From TMED78 sp036337035 (lineage in GTDB: Bacteria; Pseudomonadota; Gammaproteobacteria; Steroidobacterales; Rariloculaceae): DNA of 64,000 nt. A program made the translations under genes and the position numbers. Of the stretch, positions 18,185 through 27,338 are shown piece after piece. Each line of letters starts with the position of its first letter. The stretch's first letter is position 1. Location: NCBI GenBank assembly GCA_036337035.1, contig JAYZFC010000010.1:1-64000 (forward strand), in the 5' to 3' direction. Below the pieces are notes generated by a model. It did no database searches and was not told where the DNA came from. It saw only the letters and a program-made list of their open reading frames with translations.

Positions 18185-19453
18185 ATGAATTTATTAGTTC
18201 CAGATATAGGTGATTTCAAAGATGTTGATGTTATAGAAATATTAGTCAATGTTGGAGATAAAATAGAAGTAGATGATCCTTTAATTGTCCTTGAGACTGA
18301 TAAGGCAACTATGGATATTCCTTCAACTCATTCAGGTGTTATTGAAAAGATACTAGTTGATAAAGGTAAAAAAGTAATTAAAGGGGATATCATTTGCGTA
18401 ATTGAGGCGGAGCTTCAAGAACCTATAGAGCAAGAATCTATAAAGAAACTCCCTCAAAAGGAAGAGGTTGTCTCAACAAATGATCTGCCATTAGAACAAG
18501 AGAGTGATAATTTAAATAATTCGAAAGAAGCTAATAATCAAATTGATAATGCTTCATTTAAATCTGCTCATGCAAGTCCTTCTGTTAGGAAATTTGCTAG
18601 GGAACTAGGAGCAGATCTAGCAAGAATTTCTGGTACCGCTAGTAAGGGAAGAATCACTACTGATGATGTAAAAGCTTATGTTAAAAAAATATTAAGAGGA
18701 TCTCATTCTCAGTTACCCGAGATTGCCATTCCAGATTTTTCAAGTTATGGAAGAATTGAAAAAATAAAATTAACAAAAATACAGAAGATATCTGGTCCTC
18801 GTCTCCACGCTAGCTGGGTTAACCTTCCACATGTTACACAGAATGATGAAATAGATATTACTGATATAGATAAGAAAAGGAATTCCCTAAAAAAGACCGC
18901 TCTAGATAAAGGTTTTTCATTAACTATTTTGCCTTTTGTTATTAAGGCTTGTTCAATCTCTTTAAAGAAGTACCCTAAATTTTCGTCATCTTTAAGTGAA
19001 GATGGGAGTGAGTTAATTTTTAAAAAATATTGCAATATAGGCTTTGCTGTTGATACACCTGATGGTTTAGTTGTACCGGTAATAAAAAATGTTGATAAAA
19101 AGAATATTTTTGATATTGCTATAGAGCTTTCAAGATTAAGTGATCTAGCTAGGTCTAATAAGCTAGGATTGGAAGACATGCAAGGTGGAGTTTTTACTGT
19201 ATCTAGCTTAGGTGGAATAGGAGGGACATCGTTTACCCCTATAATTAATGCTCCCGAAGTTGCTATTTTAGGCATATCTAAAAATTTTTATAAACCAATA
19301 TATAAAAATGATAACTTTACTCCTAGATTAGTGTTGCCTATTTCTCTATCGTATGACCATAGGGTGATTGATGGTGCTGATGGAGTGCGTTTTACTACTT
19401 TTCTGTCTTCAGCTATGAAAGAATTAGAATTAACTAAGGATATCGGTGAATAA
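18185..19453 (+). CDS. aceF: Pyruvate dehydrogenase E2, dihydrolipoamide acetyltransferase
   Basis: Core of the pyruvate dehydrogenase complex, passing acetyl groups from the lipoyl arm to CoA. Domain order: one lipoyl domain (residues 1-80, lipoyl Lys40 in ETDKATMD), an acidic/Asn-rich linker (80-125), a peripheral subunit-binding domain (about 127-165, ASPSVRKFARELG), and the catalytic domain with His392 in SYDHRVIDGADG. E. coli AceF has three lipoyl domains, so this single-domain form is compact. It starts 9 bases after aceE. Confidence 0.95.
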   Translation: MNLLVPDIGDFKDVDVIEILVNVGDKIEVDDPLIVLETDKATMDIPSTHSGVIEKILVDKGKKVIKGDIICVIEAELQEPIEQESIKKLPQKEEVVSTNDLPLEQESDNLNNSKEANNQIDNASFKSAHASPSVRKFARELGADLARISGTASKGRITTDDVKAYVKKILRGSHSQLPEIAIPDFSSYGRIEKIKLTKIQKISGPRLHASWVNLPHVTQNDEIDITDIDKKRNSLKKTALDKGFSLTILPFVIKACSISLKKYPKFSSSLSEDGSELIFKKYCNIGFAVDTPDGLVVPVIKNVDKKNIFDIAIELSRLSDLARSNKLGLEDMQGGVFTVSSLGGIGGTSFTPIINAPEVAILGISKNFYKPIYKNDNFTPRLVLPISLSYDHRVIDGADGVRFTTFLSSAMKELELTKDIGE

Positions 19454-19455
19454 TT

Positions 19456-20874
19456 ATGTCTAACAAAAAAATGAATGCTAATCTGGTTGTTTTAGGTTCT
19501 GGCCCTGGTGGATATACTGCTGCTTTTAGAGCGGCAGATTTAGGACTTGATGTGATATTAATTGAAAGGTCATCTTCACTCGGAGGAGTATGCTTGAATG
19601 TTGGCTGTATTCCTTCTAAAGCATTACTTCATGCCTCTAAAGTAATTGAAGAATCAAAAGAAATGCTTGATAAAGGAATTGATTTTGGTAAGCCTAAGAT
19701 AGATCTTTCTAAGTTACGTGGATGGAAGGAAGATGTTGTTAGTAAGCTGACTTCAGGGCTTTCTACTCTAGCAAACAAAAGAAATGTTACTGTTTTACAT
19801 GGAGTTGGAAAATTTGTCTCACCAAATGAGATAGAAGTTAAAACTGGCAATAGTCTTACAACTGTTAATTTTAAAAAATGTATTATAGCAGCCGGGTCTG
19901 AGCCTTCTAAGATGCCAAATTCACCTAGTGACCCAAGAATTATGGATTCGACTGGAGCTCTGCAAATGGATGATATCCCTGATCGATTGTTGGTAATAGG
20001 AGGAGGTATTATTGGCTTAGAAATGGCGACTGTTTATGAGGCTTTAGGATCTAAAGTTAGTATAGTTGAGCTTACAGATAAATTAATGCCAACTTTTGAT
20101 AGGGACTTAATTAGGCCCCTGCATAAAATGATGCAAAAAAAGTATGAGGCAATTATGCTAGGAACTAGCGTTACATCATTAGATGTTAAAAAAGAGGGTA
20201 TATCTGTTGGCTTTTCTGGAAACCAGGCGCCTAGTAAAAAAGAAACTTTTGATAAAGTTTTAGTAGCTATTGGAAGGACAGCAAATGGTTTATCGATAGG
20301 TGCTGATAAAGCAGGTGTTATTACTAATAAGAAAGGATTAATAGAAGTTGATAATCAACAACGAACTAATCAAGAACATATTTTTGCAATAGGAGATATT
20401 GTTGGTGAGCCAATGCTAGCTCATAAGGCTACACATGAAGGAAAAGTAGCTGCAGAAGTTGTTTCTGGTATGAAAACATTTTTTGACGCAAGGGTCATTC
20501 CTTCAGTTGCTTATACTGATCCAGAAGTTGCCTCTGTTGGTATTTCAGAAGATCAGGCTAAAGAGCAAGGTATTGATTATGAAAAAGGTGTTTTTCCTTG
20601 GGCAGCAAGCGGAAGATCATTAGCTTTAGGAAGATCTGAAGGGATTACAAAATTAATTATTGAGAAAAATACTAAAAAAATTCTAGGTGCTGGAATTGTT
20701 GGGTCTAATGCAGGTGACCTCATTGTTGAAGTTGGATTTGCTATTGAGATGGATGCAACTACAGAGGATATTGGGCTAACCATTCATCCTCACCCTACAT
20801 TATCAGAAACTATTGGGTTTGCTGCTGAAGTTGCCGAAGGCACAATTACAGATTTATATATACCAAAGAGATAG
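19456..20874 (+). CDS. lpd: Dihydrolipoamide dehydrogenase (E3)
   Basis: FAD-dependent disulfide oxidoreductase that reoxidises dihydrolipoamide with NAD+. GSGPGGYTAAFRA binds FAD, the redox pair is Cys46/Cys51 in GGVCLNVGCIPSK, the NAD site is VIGGGIIGLEMATVYEALG, and the C-terminal HPHPTLSE carries the catalytic His. The length of 472 residues is normal. It starts 2 bases after aceF. It may also serve 2-oxoglutarate dehydrogenase or glycine cleavage if those exist elsewhere. Confidence 0.96.
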   Translation: MSNKKMNANLVVLGSGPGGYTAAFRAADLGLDVILIERSSSLGGVCLNVGCIPSKALLHASKVIEESKEMLDKGIDFGKPKIDLSKLRGWKEDVVSKLTSGLSTLANKRNVTVLHGVGKFVSPNEIEVKTGNSLTTVNFKKCIIAAGSEPSKMPNSPSDPRIMDSTGALQMDDIPDRLLVIGGGIIGLEMATVYEALGSKVSIVELTDKLMPTFDRDLIRPLHKMMQKKYEAIMLGTSVTSLDVKKEGISVGFSGNQAPSKKETFDKVLVAIGRTANGLSIGADKAGVITNKKGLIEVDNQQRTNQEHIFAIGDIVGEPMLAHKATHEGKVAAEVVSGMKTFFDARVIPSVAYTDPEVASVGISEDQAKEQGIDYEKGVFPWAASGRSLALGRSEGITKLIIEKNTKKILGAGIVGSNAGDLIVEVGFAIEMDATTEDIGLTIHPHPTLSETIGFAAEVAEGTITDLYIPKR

Positions 20875-20885
20875 TAACCCATTTT

Positions 20886-21899
20886 ATGGAAAAAGTTTTA
20901 GTTACGGGTGCTTCCAGCTATATAGGCCTTCATTGTATTTCTGAACTATTAGCTCAAGGATTTTTTGTTTTAGCTTCATTGAGAGATCAAAGCAAAAGAT
21001 CTAGTGTTCTTTCTGCACTAAAGCCATTAGTAAAGAATAATAATTTAGAATTTGTTAATCTTGATCTGCTAGAAGATTTCGGTTGGGATTCAGCGACAAG
21101 AGAATGTAGGTATGTTTTGCATGTGGCATCTCCATTCCCATTAAAGGATCCAAAACATGAAGATGAATTAATCATACCTGCTAGAGATGGAACCATCAGG
21201 GCCTTAAGATCATCCGCAATATCTAATGTCAAAAGGGTTGTAGTTACATCTTCTATCGCTGCTATATGTTATGGGCATGATAATGGAGATATTATTTTAA
21301 ATCATGATAGCTGGACAAACATTCATGCTAGAAATATCACAGCTTATGTTAAAAGCAAGACTCTAGCTGAACAAGCTGCTTGGAATTTTATTGAGAAGAA
21401 TAAAGATCATATAGAGATCTCAGTTATTAATCCTGGTTTTGTACTAGGGCCCTTACTAAACAATAATCTTGAAGGCGCTTCTGCCAGCATAATGAGAAAG
21501 ATAATAATGAAGGAAATACCATTAATACCAAATATATTTATGAATTGTGTTGATGTTAGAGATGTAGCAAAGCTCCATATTTTAGCCATGCTTTCACCTA
21601 AAGCAAATAATATGAGATTTCCATGTATTACAGATCACCCTATAAACTTTGAAGAGATTACAAAAATTTTAATTAATAATGGTATAAGTGCTCCTAGTTT
21701 GAGTGCTCCTGATTGGCTTATAAGGTTTCTTGGTATATTTAATAAAGATATGAAGATCGCTAGTAACAACTTAAATAGAAAATTTCTTATAGATAATTCA
21801 CAGACTAAGAGGGTTTTTAATTGGGAACCTATACCTATAGAGAAAACTATAGTCGATATGGCAAAAGACATACAAGGAAAAATAAACTTAGCTATGTAG
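20886..21899 (+). CDS. Extended SDR, NAD(P)-dependent epimerase/dihydroflavonol-reductase-like
   Basis: A 337-residue extended short-chain dehydrogenase. The nucleotide motif is TGASSYIGLHC and the catalytic motif is YVKSKTLAE. VVVTSSIAAI, SVINPGFVLGP and CVDVRDVAKLHILAM are typical of dihydroflavonol-4-reductase-like enzymes. It probably reduces a carbonyl on a small hydroxylated substrate, which cannot be named. It follows lpd by 11 bases and may be read from the same transcript. It overlaps the convergent nth gene by 12 bases. Confidence 0.82.
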   Translation: MEKVLVTGASSYIGLHCISELLAQGFFVLASLRDQSKRSSVLSALKPLVKNNNLEFVNLDLLEDFGWDSATRECRYVLHVASPFPLKDPKHEDELIIPARDGTIRALRSSAISNVKRVVVTSSIAAICYGHDNGDIILNHDSWTNIHARNITAYVKSKTLAEQAAWNFIEKNKDHIEISVINPGFVLGPLLNNNLEGASASIMRKIIMKEIPLIPNIFMNCVDVRDVAKLHILAMLSPKANNMRFPCITDHPINFEEITKILINNGISAPSLSAPDWLIRFLGIFNKDMKIASNNLNRKFLIDNSQTKRVFNWEPIPIEKTIVDMAKDIQGKINLAM

Positions 21900-22535
21900 A
21901 AACCTATTCTTTCTTTTTGGATAACACTCTCTACAAATTTTACATACCAGTCCATAGCAAGCTCTAGCTTGACAGTATTCTCTTCCCCAGAAGATTATTT
22001 GGAGATGAAGCTTGCTCCATAATTTTTTTGGGAAGATAGATTTTAAATCTTGCTCAGTCCTTCTTACATTTTTTCCATTAGTGAGCCCCCATCTTTGAGC
22101 AAGTCGATGAATGTGGGTATCTACAGCAAATGCTGGTATCCCAAATCCCTGGCTCATTACAACTGAAGCAGTCTTATGGCCTACTCCTGGCAAGCTTTCG
22201 AGATCATCAAAATTACATGGGATATTTTTTTTATATTTTTTAATAATAATTTTGGATAAATTATAAATAGCTTTAGATTTTTTCTCACCTAATCCACATG
22301 GCTTAATTATTTTATAAATTTCTTTTTGAGATAGTTTAATCATAGAGCTAGGATCTGGAGCTAGAGCAAATAATTTTGGGGTAATTTTATTAACCCTTTC
22401 ATCTGTACATTGAGCTGATAAAAGAACAGATATAAGAAGAGTATAAGCATCTTTATGTTTAAGAGGTATTGGTAGATTGGGATAGGTTTTATTTAAGATG
22501 CTAATAACTATTTTAGCTCTTTCTAAACGCTTCAC
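21888..22535 (-). CDS. nth: Endonuclease III, DNA glycosylase/AP lyase
   Basis: Base-excision repair enzyme for oxidised pyrimidines. The helix-hairpin-helix LPGVGHKTASVV carries the catalytic Lys, followed by the catalytic Asp in AVDTHIHRL. The C-terminal Fe-S region has cysteines at 188, 193, 198, 201 and 204, which does not fit the usual C-x6-C-x2-C-x5-C spacing; see findings. The start is GTG, overlapping the metG stop (TAGTG), so translation is probably coupled. The length of 215 residues is normal. Confidence 0.92.
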   Translation of the reverse strand: MKRLERAKIVISILNKTYPNLPIPLKHKDAYTLLISVLLSAQCTDERVNKITPKLFALAPDPSSMIKLSQKEIYKIIKPCGLGEKKSKAIYNLSKIIIKKYKKNIPCNFDDLESLPGVGHKTASVVMSQGFGIPAFAVDTHIHRLAQRWGLTNGKNVRRTEQDLKSIFPKKLWSKLHLQIIFWGREYCQARACYGLVCKICRECYPKRKNRFLHS

Positions 22536-24178
22536 TATAGTTTTGACTCTTCAATTAATTTATCTGTTTGATCTTTATCAATTCTTTCAATGATATTTTT
22601 GTAGGTATTTATTTTAGACCCAGCTAAAATCTTATCCTTATCAGACCAATTCATATTTTTTTCATTAAGAAATAATTCGCATCTTTCTACTATCCCAGGA
22701 ATTACAGGTTTAAGATAAATAATTAGAATTCTAAATAAATTTAGTGCAATAGTTGAAATCTCAACTACCTTATTAACTTGTTTTGGATCCTTCGCAAGAA
22801 CCCAAGGTTTATTTTCATCAATATATTGATTAGCTAGATCAGCTAATTGAATAATATCTCTAATAGCTTGAGCATAATTTCGCTCTATGTAGCTTTTCTC
22901 TATTAAGTCTGATTTTTCAGAAAACAGTTTAATTACTTTTTTATCATCAATATTTTCTGATAGATTTCCATTATTAAATTTATGTATAAATCCTGAGCAC
23001 CGGCTAGCAATGTTAATTAATTTACCAACCAAATCAGAATTTATTCTTGCAATAAAATCATCCATATTTAAGTCTAGATCATCAGCATTTGGACCTAATT
23101 TTGCAGCAAAGTAGTACCGTAGAAAATCTGGATCGAAATTTTTTGCAAATGTTGAAGCTTGTATAAAAGTTCCTTTAGATTTAGACATTTTCTTACCGTC
23201 TATAGTTAGGAAACCATGGACAAATACACCCGTAGGTTTTCTATATCCTGCTCCTGATAGAACTGCAGGCCAGAAGAGGGTATGAAAGTAAACAATATCT
23301 TTGCCTATAAAATGATAGAGCTCAGTATTTTCTTCTGATTTCCAGAATTCATCAAACTTTTGATTTTTATTGTTATTAAGGTAATTTAAATAACTACCTA
23401 TATATCCAATAGGAGCATCAAACCAAACATAAAAATATTTTTTATTTTCATCTGGTATTTCGAATCCAAAATAAGGAGCATCTCTTGAGATATCCCAATC
23501 TTTAAGCCCATCTTTAAACCATTCGTCTAATTTATTTACTAATGTAGAATCTATATGTTCAGCTACCCATGATTTTAGCTCTTTTTCGAAATCACTTAGT
23601 TTGAAGAAAATATGTTCTGACTCTTTTACTGTTGGTGTGGTATTTGAGATTACTGATATTGGTTCAATTAGTTGCATTGGCGAGTAAGTTGCTCCACAGT
23701 TTTCACATGAATCGCCATACTGGTCTTCTGCTTTACAAAATGGACATGTCCCTTTTACGTATCGATCTGGTAAAAACATATTTTTCTTATTATCAAATGA
23801 CTGCTGTATTTTTTTCTTGTATATAAAATTATTTTCTTTAAGCAGTCTATAGATTTCTTCTGTTGCTTCTTTATTTTCATTAACGTGAGTAGTTACATAG
23901 TTATCGACACTAATTTTGAATTTCTTAAAATCTTCTAAATGGCTAGATGCATTTATTTCAACTAGCTTTTCTGGAGCTATACCATCTTTTTCAGCGCGTA
24001 ACATTGTGGGAGTGCCATGTGCATCACTTGCACAGATATATGTACAATTATGCCCATTAATACGATGAAATCTAACCCATATGTCAGTTTGAGTATATTC
24101 TACAAAATGACCAATATGAAGTGGCGCATTAGCGTAAGGTAGAGCGCTTGTTACAAGTATATTCCTCTTTATTTTCAA
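22535..24178 (-). CDS. metG: Methionyl-tRNA synthetase, without C-terminal tRNA-binding domain
   Basis: Class I aminoacyl-tRNA synthetase. The HIGH motif is in PYANAPLHIGHFVE and KMSKS in DGKKMSKSKGTF. A zinc knuckle with CPFC and CENC lies at about residues 140-165. The protein stops at 547 residues after the anticodon-binding helical domain, whereas E. coli MetG (677 residues) has an extra EMAP/Trbp111-like dimerisation domain. The start is a TTG. It is divergent from mrp and the first gene of a metG-nth pair. Confidence 0.95.
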   Translation of the reverse strand: MKIKRNILVTSALPYANAPLHIGHFVEYTQTDIWVRFHRINGHNCTYICASDAHGTPTMLRAEKDGIAPEKLVEINASSHLEDFKKFKISVDNYVTTHVNENKEATEEIYRLLKENNFIYKKKIQQSFDNKKNMFLPDRYVKGTCPFCKAEDQYGDSCENCGATYSPMQLIEPISVISNTTPTVKESEHIFFKLSDFEKELKSWVAEHIDSTLVNKLDEWFKDGLKDWDISRDAPYFGFEIPDENKKYFYVWFDAPIGYIGSYLNYLNNNKNQKFDEFWKSEENTELYHFIGKDIVYFHTLFWPAVLSGAGYRKPTGVFVHGFLTIDGKKMSKSKGTFIQASTFAKNFDPDFLRYYFAAKLGPNADDLDLNMDDFIARINSDLVGKLINIASRCSGFIHKFNNGNLSENIDDKKVIKLFSEKSDLIEKSYIERNYAQAIRDIIQLADLANQYIDENKPWVLAKDPKQVNKVVEISTIALNLFRILIIYLKPVIPGIVERCELFLNEKNMNWSDKDKILAGSKINTYKNIIERIDKDQTDKLIEESKL

Positions 24179-24290
24179 TTTTTTTACCTATAGAAAATTA
24201 ATATTCTACTACCAAGTATGATAAATAATTATTAGAATTATGCCATTACTATGATTTTTTTTCTTATTATTAGCTCTGGTGCCTTATCAC

Positions 24291-25382
24291 ATGAAAAAAA
24301 CTAATATTGAAATACTGGATGATCATCTTAGAGACCTCTCAATTCCTTTTATGGATATAAGCTTAGGAGATGCCTCAGCTCCATTTACCATATCAGAAAT
24401 TGAAAATAGTTTAGTCCTTAAGGTTGAGTGGGGTTTCCCAATTAGTAGGCGCTATGAAGAGATTATGACCCTCCTGTCAAAACACTGCGAGATCCTACCT
24501 TTTTTTAAGAAAGTTAAGTTTATTTTTGAGCAAAATATTAGGCCCCATTCTGTTCAAAGTGGACTCAAGCCTCTTTCAGGAATTAGTAATATTATTTCGA
24601 TTGCATCTGGGAAGGGTGGTGTAGGCAAATCTACAATAGCCGCGAATTTATGTTTAGCTTTGAGTCAACAAGGGGCAAAAGTAGGGATTCTGGATGCTGA
24701 TATATATGGACCAAGCCAACCTATCATGCTTGGTCTTGAGGGAGAAAAGCCTATTAGTGAGGATGGCAAGATTATTCAGCCTCTTGAAAATCATGGCATT
24801 AAGGTTATGTCGATAGGGTTTTTAATCAAGAATACTCAACCAATGGTTTGGAGAGGTCCTATGGTTACCTCTGCTCTCAATCAGCTATTAACTTCAACCA
24901 AATGGGGCGATTTAGATTATTTATTAATTGATATGCCGCCAGGAACAGGAGATATTCAGCTAACAATTTCACAAAAAGTTCCAGTTAGCGGTGCAATTAT
25001 CGTTACTACGCCTCAAAAAGTTTCTGTTGCAGATGCTAGAAAAGGTATAGAAATGTTTAAAAAAGTAAATGTTCCAATACTTGGAGTCATTGAGAATATG
25101 AGTACATATTTTTGCGGTTCTTGTGGACATGAAGAGGCAATTTTTGGACCGTCTGGTGGCAAAATCTTATCAAATGAATACAATGTTCCTCTATTAGCCT
25201 CTTTGCCTTTGGATAAATCAATATCAGAGCAGTCTGATCTTGGAACGCCGAGCGTTTTAGCAGGTTTAGGCGGAGATATATCAGATTGTTATTTTGATGC
25301 AGCCTTAGCTGCTTCATGTGTTTTAGCTTCAGAAAAAAGGAGTTATAGTGATGTTTTTCCAGAAATTATAGTAGAAAATTAA
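24291..25382 (+). CDS. mrp: Mrp/ApbC-type iron-sulfur cluster carrier ATPase
   Basis: P-loop NTPase that binds and transfers Fe-S clusters. The deviant Walker A is ASGKGGVGKSTIAANL, Walker B is YLLIDMPPGTGD, and the cluster-binding CxxC is in STYFCGSCGHEEAIFG. An N-terminal DUF59-like region of about 90 residues precedes the ATPase. ATG 24291 is preferred; an in-frame GTG at 24279 is possible. It lies between divergent metG and dcd, the order found in Pseudomonas-type genomes. Confidence 0.93.
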   Translation: MKKTNIEILDDHLRDLSIPFMDISLGDASAPFTISEIENSLVLKVEWGFPISRRYEEIMTLLSKHCEILPFFKKVKFIFEQNIRPHSVQSGLKPLSGISNIISIASGKGGVGKSTIAANLCLALSQQGAKVGILDADIYGPSQPIMLGLEGEKPISEDGKIIQPLENHGIKVMSIGFLIKNTQPMVWRGPMVTSALNQLLTSTKWGDLDYLLIDMPPGTGDIQLTISQKVPVSGAIIVTTPQKVSVADARKGIEMFKKVNVPILGVIENMSTYFCGSCGHEEAIFGPSGGKILSNEYNVPLLASLPLDKSISEQSDLGTPSVLAGLGGDISDCYFDAALAASCVLASEKRSYSDVFPEIIVEN

Positions 25383-25385
25383 ACT

Positions 25386-25952
25386 ATGAGCATTAAGTCA
25401 GATAAATGGATTAAGTCAATGTCAGAAGATCATAAGATGATTGAACCTTTTGAGCAAAATCAGATTAAGGAAGTTAAAGGTAAGAAGGTTATTTCTTATG
25501 GCACTTCAAGTTATGGTTATGATGTTCGGTGTGCTAACGATTTTAAAATTTTTACAAATCTAAATGGAGCAATAGTCGACCCAAAAGATTTTGATGAGTC
25601 AAGTTTCGTAGATAAAAGTTCTGATATTTGTATCATACCTCCTAATTCATTTGCTTTAGCTAGAACAGTAGAATATTTTAGAATACCAAGAAATGTCTTA
25701 ACTGTATGTCTTGGTAAATCCACATATGCTAGATGTGGCATTATTGTAAATGTCACCCCTCTCGAACCAGAGTGGGAAGGACATGTAACCCTAGAGTTTT
25801 CTAATACAACTCCTCTTCCTGCTAAGATTTATGCCATGGAAGGAGTGGCACAAATGCTTTTTTTTGAATCAGATGAAGTGTGTGAAATGAGTTATTTAGA
25901 TAGGGATGGAAAATATCAGGGGCAAACCGGAGTAACTTTACCAAAAGCTTAA
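25386..25952 (+). CDS. dcd: dCTP deaminase
   Basis: Converts dCTP to dUTP, feeding dTMP synthesis. The 188-residue length, GTSSYGYDVRC, KSTYARCGIIVNVTPLEP, EWEGHVTLEFSNTTPLP and the C-terminal YQGQTGVTLPKA match the trimeric Dcd family, including the catalytic Glu in the VTLEFSN region. It follows mrp by 3 bases. Its 3' end overlaps the convergent DUF3108 gene by 4 bases. Confidence 0.95.
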   Translation: MSIKSDKWIKSMSEDHKMIEPFEQNQIKEVKGKKVISYGTSSYGYDVRCANDFKIFTNLNGAIVDPKDFDESSFVDKSSDICIIPPNSFALARTVEYFRIPRNVLTVCLGKSTYARCGIIVNVTPLEPEWEGHVTLEFSNTTPLPAKIYAMEGVAQMLFFESDEVCEMSYLDRDGKYQGQTGVTLPKA

Positions 25953-26695
25953 TTTAGCCACTCTATAGACTCAAGCAATAGAGAAGTTCGTACTTCGCCA
26001 TTCACTACTTGTTCAATTTTTATTGGAAGGTAGTTATCACTAGGTGATACCCAATAATTTAATTTTCTTGAAGAGTTTTCTGTATTCTGCTCATAAAGTA
26101 TTGATTCAAAGATACCAAGTTCTGTATTAATTTCGCTTTGATTTAGTTTTTTATAAGAAATTAAGCTGAAGCCATCGCGAGATAATAATTGATATTTGCT
26201 TATTTCTATACCATCTATCATATCCATCATCAACTTTGCTCTGATGCTAACTCTATCATAAGCACCTTCCTCTAGTTTTAATTCCTCAATTCCTAAATTG
26301 TTTGATAATAATGCTATTTCATTTTCCCAACTGTATTTAATACTAAAATTATCTTCATTGTCCCCACTATCCTCATAAGAAAAATCAAGAGGCAAAAGAT
26401 TTCCATTAGTAAAAGTAAAAATACTTTCTTCAGCAATAATATTTGGATAAAATAATTTTGCCAATCCGTTAGCTTCTGAGAATTGAAACAATCTGTAAGT
26501 ATTATCTAATTCATTATAAGTTAATGAAATTTCTGCTCTCCCAACCTTTTGCCCTTTAAATATTAAGCTATATATTGCATCATAGGGTGGTAAACTTACA
26601 TTATTAACAGATTGAGAGTATAGGTGTTGATTGCTTAGAATTGATATAATAACTATAAACAGTAAACCAAATAATTTTCTAAATACTTTCTTCAT
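25949..26695 (-). CDS. DUF3108 secreted protein
   Basis: Predicted exported protein of 248 residues with a signal peptide (KKVFRKLFGLLFIVIISI, about residues 2-25), no other membrane segment and a beta-rich body. Features such as YDAIYSLIFKGQKVGRAEI near the N-terminus and YWVSPSDNYLPIKIEQ near the C-terminus match DUF3108 proteins, which often sit beside purN in gammaproteobacteria. The function is unknown. ATG 26695 is chosen because it begins the signal peptide; it overlaps purN by 17 bases. Confidence 0.85.
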   Translation of the reverse strand: MKKVFRKLFGLLFIVIISILSNQHLYSQSVNNVSLPPYDAIYSLIFKGQKVGRAEISLTYNELDNTYRLFQFSEANGLAKLFYPNIIAEESIFTFTNGNLLPLDFSYEDSGDNEDNFSIKYSWENEIALLSNNLGIEELKLEEGAYDRVSIRAKLMMDMIDGIEISKYQLLSRDGFSLISYKKLNQSEINTELGIFESILYEQNTENSSRKLNYWVSPSDNYLPIKIEQVVNGEVRTSLLLESIEWLN

Positions 26696-27338
26696 ATAGA
26701 ATAGGATTATGTAATGGAACTCCATCAATTATAATGGAGTTGTTATCTATTTTTAAGTCTTTCATAATAAATAGCTTTATTGTTTCTACAAGTATTAAAT
26801 ATTCACCCTTATGAACTCTATTTTTTAATATCTCTTCATCATCATTTTTATTAACAGCTAGCTTATATTGCATAATAATAGGACCACTATCTAGATCTTC
26901 TTCCACAAAATGTACTGTAGCGCCATGATATTTTACTCCTGACTCTAAAGCTCTTTTATGTGTATTTAATCCTTTAAATTTCGGCAAGATAGATGGATGA
27001 ATGTTTAAAATCTTATAGGGAAATGCATTAATAAAATCTTTATTAAGAATTTTCATAAAACCTGCTAACACAATAAGATCTGGATTAATTTTCTTAATTT
27101 CCCGTGATATATTTAAATAAAATTCATCTTTAGTATCAAAATTTCTTTGATCAAAAATAAATGTAGGAATATTATTTTTTTTAGCTCTTTTTATTCCATA
27201 AGCATATTTATTATCACTAATAACAGCCATTATTTGTGTGTTTATTTTTTTTTCTTTCTGAGCATCTATTAGCGCTTGCAAGTTTGTTCCTTCACCAGAA
27301 ATCATCACTACAAGTTTAATCTTTTTTATTTGTTTCAA
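26679..27338 (-). CDS. purN: Phosphoribosylglycinamide formyltransferase
   Basis: Purine biosynthesis step 3, transferring a formyl group from 10-formyl-THF to GAR. MISGEGTNLQALI binds phosphate, the catalytic Asn/His/Asp signature is NIHPSILPKFKG with GATVHFVEEDLDSGPI, and VLAGFMKIL is present. The TTG start overlaps the purM stop as TTGA, a classic coupling arrangement. The length of 219 residues is normal. Confidence 0.95.
   Translation of the reverse strand: MKQIKKIKLVVMISGEGTNLQALIDAQKEKKINTQIMAVISDNKYAYGIKRAKKNNIPTFIFDQRNFDTKDEFYLNISREIKKINPDLIVLAGFMKILNKDFINAFPYKILNIHPSILPKFKGLNTHKRALESGVKYHGATVHFVEEDLDSGPIIMQYKLAVNKNDDEEILKNRVHKGEYLILVETIKLFIMKDLKIDNNSIIIDGVPLHNPILYEESI

Noticed and set aside
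18745..19275. 176-codon minus-strand reading frame opposite aceF
   Set aside because: Long only because of the codon bias of the aceF catalytic domain on the other strand; no family features.
21635..21955. 106-codon minus-strand reading frame opposite the epimerase gene
   Set aside because: Overlaps both the SDR gene and nth without motifs; shadow frame.
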